Shown: in pieces, positions 59,621 through 64,000 of the stretch
Layout of the letters: every line of letters begins with the position of its first letter
How positions within the stretch are numbered: position 1 is the first letter of the stretch
DNA from: Herbiconiux gentiana
GTDB lineage: Bacteria > Actinomycetota > Actinomycetes > Actinomycetales > Microbacteriaceae
Direction: 5' to 3'
DNA length: 64,000 bases
NCBI RefSeq assembly: GCF_024978135.1
Contig: NZ_JANTEZ010000003.1
Location: 1 to 64,000, forward strand
Notes under the pieces: model-generated
Database searches by the model: none
Seen by the model: the letters and a program-made list of their open reading frames with translations, nothing else
Told to the model about the DNA's origin: nothing
Translations under genes and position numbers: made by a program

Positions 59621-59666
59621 CTCGTACCTGCTCCATTTTCGGTCTCGTACCTGCTCCATTTTCGGT
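59621..59666. repeat. Exact 23-bp tandem duplication
   Basis: Two identical adjacent 23-bp copies (59621-59643, 59644-59666), each containing ACCTGCTCCATTTTCGGT. They lie between the aminotransferase start and the rpsT promoter, in a stretch with more A and T than its surroundings. 23 is not a multiple of three. Function unknown; insertion-element remnant or replication slippage. Confidence 0.9.
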
Positions 59667-59682
59667 CGTTTCCGCTCCTGGA

Positions 59683-59711
59683 TTGATGGTCGGTGCTCTA
59701 CCTGGTAATGT
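59683..59711 (+). promoter_or_regulatory. rpsT promoter
   Basis: TTGATG (59683-59688), 17-base spacer, TAATGT (59706-59711): close to the housekeeping consensus. Transcription should start near 59718, giving a leader of about 115 nt before the rpsT GTG at 59834. Confidence 0.7.
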
Positions 59712-59833
59712 TGCCTGTTGGCTTACGCATCCGCGCGACAAGGTGGGTGCGAACAGCGAGTGGCTCCATCCGCGGCCCGGCCGCAGCGGACCATCGCACC
59801 GCACTCATCCGAACAGATACAGAGGTTATTTCC

Positions 59834-60094
59834 GTGGCAAACATCAAGTCGCAGATCAAGCGCATCGGCACCAACAAGAAGTCCCAGGAGCGCAACAAGG
59901 CCGTCAAGAGCGAGCTCAAGACCGCCATCCGCGCCACCCGCGCCGCCCTCGTCTCGGGTGACAAGGACAAGGCCACCGCGGCCCTGACCCTCGCCACCAA
60001 GAAGCTCGACAAGGCTGCGTCGAAGGGCGTCATCCACAAGAACCAGGCGGCGAACCGCAAGTCGGCCATCGCCAAGCAGGTCGCGGCTCTCTGA
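59834..60094 (+). CDS. rpsT: 30S ribosomal protein S20
   Basis: 86-residue small-subunit protein. [47 protein letters not shown] and [26 protein letters not shown] are the family sequence. Start GTG at 59834 (GTGGCAAAC), with AGAGG about 9 nt upstream; the frame extends to 59693 but the extra residues are not conserved. S20 is autoregulated in several bacteria. A strong terminator follows. Confidence 0.98.
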   Translation: MANIKSQIKRIGTNKKSQERNKAVKSELKTAIRATRAALVSGDKDKATAALTLATKKLDKAASKGVIHKNQAANRKSAIAKQVAAL

Positions 60095-60161
60095 GTTCCG
60101 CGCGGCGCCTCGTGCGCCGCTCGCGCCCGCCTTCGGGCGGCGCACCCGGTCTCCGGGACGT

Positions 60162-60189
60162 GAAGGGCCCCGCTCCGGCGGGGCCCTTC
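60162..60189 (+). terminator. rpsT terminator
   Basis: Perfect 12-bp stem GAAGGGCCCCGC (60162-60173) / GCGGGGCCCTTC (60178-60189) around TCCG, beginning 67 bp after the rpsT stop. The following bases are CGTCGT rather than a T tract. Confidence 0.85.
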
Positions 60190-60197
60190 GTCGTGCG

Positions 60198-60267
60198 TGG
60201 GGCCGCGTTTCGGCGGGGCCCTTCGTTGCGCCTGGGGCCGCGTTTCGGCGGAGCCCTTCGTCGCGCC
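60198..60267. repeat. 35-bp tandem repeat of terminator-like units
   Basis: Two adjacent 35-bp units (60198-60232, 60233-60267) differ at only a couple of positions. Both contain GGGGCCGCGTTTCGGCGG and GCCCTTCGT, echoing the preceding rpsT terminator. The units fold less well than the first hairpin, so they look like degenerate copies of it. Confidence 0.75.
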
Positions 60268-60353
60268 TGAGGCGAGCTGTCGTGGGGCGTGTTCACGGCG
60301 CCGACCCGGCGTCGCCAGTGGTGCCACCACGCGGGGGGCGTGCTGAGCCGGCG

Positions 60354-61397
60354 CTAGAGGGTGCCGCGGGAGGAGACGACGCCGATCATGTGCTCGAGGG
60401 CGAAGACCGGGTCGCGGCCGGCCCCCTTGATCGACTCGTCGGTCTCGGCCAGCACCTGGATGCTGCGACCGAGCCCCTCCCCCGTCCACCCCGAGAGATC
60501 GCGGCGTGCGCGGTCGATCTGCCAGGGCGCCATGCCGAGCTGGCCCGCCAGCTGCCCCGAGCCACCGCGGGTGCCGAGCACTTTCGCCATCGTGCGGAGC
60601 TTCATCGCGAACGCCGCCACGATCGGCACCGGATCGGCCCCCGACGCCAGCGCGTGCCGCAACAGCGCCAGCGCGTCGCCGTACGCCCCGCCGATCGCCG
60701 AGTCGGCGACCGCGAACGCGTTCGTCTCGACCCGCCCCGCGTAGTAGCGCTCGACGGTGACCTCGGTGATCTCCTCGGCCGAGTCGGACGCCAGCTGCGC
60801 GCACGCCGCCGACAGCTCGGCCAGGTCGTCGCTGAACGCCGAGACGAGCGCCCGGATCGCCCCCGGCGACACCCGCTTGCCGAGCGCCCGGAACTCGGCC
60901 GACGCGAACTCGTAGCGGTCGGCGTCGCGCTTGATCTCGGCGCAGACCACCTCGACGGCGACACCCGCCGCGGCCCGCACGGCCTCGAGCATCTTCTTGC
61001 CGCGCACGCCGCCGCCGTGCCGCAGCACGAGGTACACGTCGTCAGCCGGATAGGCGAGGTAGGAGATGACGTCCTCGATCAGCGCGTCGGTACACTTCTC
61101 GACCCCCGCCACCCGGATCAGCCGAGGCTCGCCGAACAGCGACGGACTGGCGAGCGACAGCAGCTCTCCCGGCCCGTACGACGACGCCTCGATGTCGGTG
61201 ATCTCTAGGCTCGGGTCTTCGGCCTTCACGAGGTCGCGCAGCTGGCGGATGGCCCGCTCGGCGAGGAACGACTCGGTGCCCGACACGAGCACGACCGGGG
61301 CGGGTCGCACCTGGTTCCACTCGAGCTGAGGGATCGCGATCTTGGCGCTCGGCTTCGCCGCTTTCGACGGCGCCCGGCTCCCGCGTGCGACGGCCAT
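60354..61397 (-). CDS. holA: DNA polymerase III delta subunit
   Basis: Clamp-loader subunit that opens the sliding clamp. 347 residues from ATG at 61397 (MAVARGSRAPSKAAKPSAKIAIPQLEWNQVRPAPVVLVSG), with GGAGGG 3 nt upstream. Landmarks: VSGTESFLAERAIRQLRDL, LASPSLFGEPRLIRVAGVEK, DDVYLVLRHGGG, KRVSPGAIRALVSAFSDDLAEL and the C-terminal helical part GMAPWQIDRARRDLSGWTGEGL. TAGGCT further upstream may be the -10. comEC lies immediately upstream on the same strand. Confidence 0.93.
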   Translation of the reverse strand: MAVARGSRAPSKAAKPSAKIAIPQLEWNQVRPAPVVLVSGTESFLAERAIRQLRDLVKAEDPSLEITDIEASSYGPGELLSLASPSLFGEPRLIRVAGVEKCTDALIEDVISYLAYPADDVYLVLRHGGGVRGKKMLEAVRAAAGVAVEVVCAEIKRDADRYEFASAEFRALGKRVSPGAIRALVSAFSDDLAELSAACAQLASDSAEEITEVTVERYYAGRVETNAFAVADSAIGGAYGDALALLRHALASGADPVPIVAAFAMKLRTMAKVLGTRGGSGQLAGQLGMAPWQIDRARRDLSGWTGEGLGRSIQVLAETDESIKGAGRDPVFALEHMIGVVSSRGTL

Positions 61398-61483
61398 GCA
61401 CCCTCCCTCGAATTCCCTGCCCAGCCTACCGGCCACCACCGACGCCCCCGCCGCCCGCACCGACGCTCACGCCGCCTCACCGG

Positions 61484-63928
61484 TCAGGGTGGGGCACGGC
61501 GCTCCGTCCAGACGGTGAGGGACGAGGGGGTGCCCGCGATGAGGGTGAGACCGCCGAGGTCGGTGCGGAGGGGGCGGGTGCCCGTGCGACCGAGGATGCC
61601 CAGGAGGCGGTCGGTGGGGTGGCCGTAGCTGTTGCCGGCTCCGACCGAGATGACGCCGAGGGTCGCGTCGGCCTCGGCGTAGAGCTCGGGGCTCTGGTCG
61701 GCGCTGCCGTGGTGGGCGACCTTGACGACGTCGACCGGGCCGAGTGCGCTGCCGGCGTCGACACCGCGCTGGGCGGACTCGCCGAGATCGCCGAGGAAGA
61801 GCATCCTGAGCGTGCCCGTGACGAGGAGGGTGACGCTCGCGTCGTTGCCGCGGAGGGGTGTGCCGGGGCGGGGCCAGAGCACGTTCCAGCGGTCGTCGCC
61901 GAGGGTGCCCGAGAGGCCGCGGTGGGCGGGGACGACGTCGGCTCCGGCGTCCCGCAGGCGGGCGAGCATCCGTTCGTCGCCGGGGCCGTCGGGCGGCCCG
62001 ACGAGTGCGCGGTCGACGCGGCCCACCACCGCGTCGAGGCCGCCCACGTGGTCGCGGTCGTAGTGGGTCAGCACGAGCAGGTCGAGGCGGGCGATGCCGA
62101 GCCGGTCGAGGCAGGCCGCCAGGGGTTCGGGGTCGGGGCCCACGTCGATCAGGGCGGTCTGCCCGCGGCTGCGCACGAGCACCGCGTCGCCCTGCCCGAT
62201 GTCGCAGGCGGCGAGGTGCCAGTCGCGCGGGATCGACGTGAAGCGGGCGACCTGTCCACCCGCGATCGTTCCGGCGGCCACCACGAGCCCGAGCGCGGCG
62301 GAGAAGGCGGCGGCGCGGGCCAGCCGGGGTCGGCGGTGCGCGGCGAGGGCGGCGGTGCCGACGAGCAGCAGGGCGAGAACGGCTGCGACCGCGGCCAGGG
62401 CGCCGTCGGGCACCGGGACCGCCGCGAACGGGGCGCGGGCGAAGAAGCGGGCGACGGCGGCGATCCAGGCGGAGGGGAGCCACGGCAGCCAGGCGAGCAG
62501 CGACGCCAGCCCCGGGGCGACCACCGCGACCAGGCAGACGATCAGGCCGAGCACGCTGACGAGCGCCGCTGCCGGATCCGCGAGCAGGTTGGCGGGCAGT
62601 GTGTAGGGCGTCAGCTGCGGAGCGAGCAGGAACAGCACCGGCTGGCACGCGAGCTGGGCCGCGGCCGGCACGGCCAGCGCGAGTGCGAGCGGTCGCGGCA
62701 TCACGCGCGTCGCCGCCGCGGCGAGCGGGCGGGTGAGCACCAGGAGCCCGGCCGTCGCGAGCACGGAGAGCGCGAACCCGGCGCTGCGCCCGAGCGACGG
62801 GTCGAGTGCCAGCAGCACGACCACCGAGAGCGCCAGCGGCGGGATCCCCGCGGCGGGCCGCCCCGCCGCCAGCGCGGCGAGCACGATCACGGCCATCGTC
62901 GCCGCGCGCAGCACGCTCGGTTCCGGCGTGACGAGCACCACGAACAGCGCCAGCACGGCGATCGAGACGGCGATACGCGACCGCCGGCCGAGCCCCACCG
63001 CTCCCCCGACGAGCATCACCGCGGTGACCACGATGGCGCAGTTCGCGCCCGAGACGGCGGTGAGGTGGGTCAGGCCCGCGATGGTCATGTCGTCGACGAG
63101 ATCGTCGGTGACGCGGCTGTCGTCGCCGATGGCGAGTCCGGTGAGCAGCTGCGCACCGTCGCCCGGCAGCGGGGCGGTGGCCGTGCGGAAGGCCGCCCGC
63201 ACCGTCGCGGCCCAGGCCAGCGTCGGCGGGGGCGGTGCCGTGACGACGGGCGGGCTGCGGCCGAACACCAGGTAGTCGTGGGTCTCGCCGCGCGGCTGCG
63301 GGGCGAGCGACCCGTCGACGCGGATGCTCGTGCCGATCGCCAGCGCGCCGACGTCGCCGACCGTGGCGAACACGAGCACGGAGGCCCGGGCCGCCGTGGC
63401 CCGCCCACCCGCCGTGAACCCATGCAGCTCGGCGTCGAACGTCACCCGTTCTCCCCCGTCCGCGTGCTCGTCACCGAAGGGGGACGCCCGGGCGGCCTTC
63501 GGCGTGCCGGTCACGACCAGCAGGGCACTGCCCTGCCGCGGATGCCCGACATCCAGTTCTCCGGGCCGCCGCACCCCCTCCCCCGCAGCGACCGCGGTCG
63601 CCACGAGCGCCACCGCGGCCACCGCCACCGCGACGACCGCCATCGCGGCCACCGCCGTTGTTCCTCGGCCACCCGCAGCGCGTGGAGGCCGGGGAGATCG
63701 ACCGGGCATAACCGGTGGACGGCGCAGGTGCAGGCGCCGTGCAGGTCGCGAGGAGTCGTGAACTCGAGGTACCGCCAGCACGAGCACGAGGATCGAACCG
63801 GCCGAGAGCAGCCACGCCGCGGTCGCGACGACGGCGGCGGTGCGGCCGCTCGTGCTGCCGAGCACCCACGCCGTGAGCCAGGCCCCGAGAGCGGCCGGCA
63901 CCAGCCGTAGATCGAGTTCACCCCTCAT
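61484..63928 (-). CDS. comEC: ComEC/Rec2 family competence protein
   Basis: Membrane channel and nuclease-like protein for DNA uptake. 814 residues from ATG at 63928 (MRGELDLRLVPAALGAWLTAWVLG). Three transmembrane helices lie in the first 120 residues, followed by an OB-like region. The Competence domain (LPGDGAQLLTGLAIGDDSRVTDDLVDDMTIAGLTHLTAVSGANCAIVVTAVMLVGG) holds several more helices. The C-terminal metallo-beta-lactamase domain has LVLTHYDRDHVGGLDAVVG and VVKVAHHGSADQSPELYAEA. Full length, no frameshift. Whether the strain is naturally competent is unknown; comEA should lie upstream beyond the edge. Confidence 0.93.
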   Translation of the reverse strand: MRGELDLRLVPAALGAWLTAWVLGSTSGRTAAVVATAAWLLSAGSILVLVLAVPRVHDSSRPARRLHLRRPPVMPGRSPRPPRAAGGRGTTAVAAMAVVAVAVAAVALVATAVAAGEGVRRPGELDVGHPRQGSALLVVTGTPKAARASPFGDEHADGGERVTFDAELHGFTAGGRATAARASVLVFATVGDVGALAIGTSIRVDGSLAPQPRGETHDYLVFGRSPPVVTAPPPPTLAWAATVRAAFRTATAPLPGDGAQLLTGLAIGDDSRVTDDLVDDMTIAGLTHLTAVSGANCAIVVTAVMLVGGAVGLGRRSRIAVSIAVLALFVVLVTPEPSVLRAATMAVIVLAALAAGRPAAGIPPLALSVVVLLALDPSLGRSAGFALSVLATAGLLVLTRPLAAAATRVMPRPLALALAVPAAAQLACQPVLFLLAPQLTPYTLPANLLADPAAALVSVLGLIVCLVAVVAPGLASLLAWLPWLPSAWIAAVARFFARAPFAAVPVPDGALAAVAAVLALLLVGTAALAAHRRPRLARAAAFSAALGLVVAAGTIAGGQVARFTSIPRDWHLAACDIGQGDAVLVRSRGQTALIDVGPDPEPLAACLDRLGIARLDLLVLTHYDRDHVGGLDAVVGRVDRALVGPPDGPGDERMLARLRDAGADVVPAHRGLSGTLGDDRWNVLWPRPGTPLRGNDASVTLLVTGTLRMLFLGDLGESAQRGVDAGSALGPVDVVKVAHHGSADQSPELYAEADATLGVISVGAGNSYGHPTDRLLGILGRTGTRPLRTDLGGLTLIAGTPSSLTVWTERRAPP

Positions 63929-64000
63929 CGGGCACCCGCGGGAGCCGGAAGTCCGGCGGCCTTCGCACCCGGACGACGGCCGCCGGCTCTGGGGAACAGG

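Noticed and set aside
63925-64000. Possible comEA C-terminus at the right edge, frame ending TGA over the comEC start
   Set aside because: Only about 63% of its codons end in G or C and there is no helix-hairpin-helix motif, so coding potential is not supported; it may simply be intergenic.

Overview
This 64-kb window is high-GC actinobacterial chromosome. Almost every codon ends in G or C, GTG starts are common, and the gene order (infC-rpmI-rplT, pheST-argCJB, lexA beside a LysM gene, miaA-miaB-recX-recA, DUF3046-clgR-cinA-pgsA-ftsK, rnj-dapA, era-ybeY-phoH, dnaJ-hrcA, lepA-rpsT-holA-comEC) is the conserved actinobacterial core. Composition and order suggest a member of the Microbacteriaceae; the genus cannot be read from the sequence. 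I see no tRNA, rRNA, CRISPR array, phage, plasmid or intact insertion sequence.

Layout. 0.1-9.2 kb (minus strand): tyrS, mpg, a small membrane protein and the arginine cluster argC-argJ-argB-argD-argF-argH, tightly coupled but without argR and argG. 9.3-12.9 kb: pheS-pheT. 12.9-16.2 kb: a gluABCD-type amino acid ABC transporter with a GlnR-like half-site upstream. 16.3-18.5 kb: an rRNA methyltransferase and rplT, rpmI, infC; infC starts at ATC and has a long structured leader. 18.7-23.2 kb: a DUF1844 gene, an SseB-like gene and hisC-hisB-hisH-priA. 23.2-24.9 kb: divergent LysM gene and lexA with LexA-like sites between them, then an unrecognised ORF. 25.0-28.4 kb: metF-metE with a possible leader peptide. 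28.6-35.4 kb: hflX, an RsmC-like methyltransferase, dapF, miaA, miaB, recX. 35.4-46.8 kb: recA, DUF3046, clgR, pncC/cinA, pgsA, ftsK, RNase J, dapA, era, a CorC-type CBS protein. 46.8-56.3 kb: ybeY, phoH, HIT, rsmE, dnaJ, hrcA (with CIRCE), a DUF4870 gene, hemW, a DUF1990 gene, lepA. 56.4-63.9 kb: an NAD-dependent epimerase, a ketopantoate reductase-like gene, an aminotransferase, rpsT, holA, comEC.

How the genes work together. The window combines translation (TyrS, PheST, IF-3, L20, L35, S20, LepA, HflX, Era, YbeY and tRNA/rRNA modification enzymes), amino acid supply (Arg, His, Met, Dap, glutamate uptake), the SOS response (LexA, RecA, RecX, LysM division inhibitor) and protein quality control (HrcA, DnaJ, ClgR).

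No new multi-gene system is evident; this is housekeeping sequence. The observations most worth following up are at the DNA/RNA level: a recurrent -10-like hexamer (TANNNT) 6-9 nt before the start codon of about a dozen genes, which predicts leaderless mRNAs; short in-frame tandem duplications that copy the stop codon of pheT and of the sseB-like gene; the ATC start of infC; a codon-usage breakpoint inside the RsmC-like gene; and several intergenic tandem or palindromic elements.
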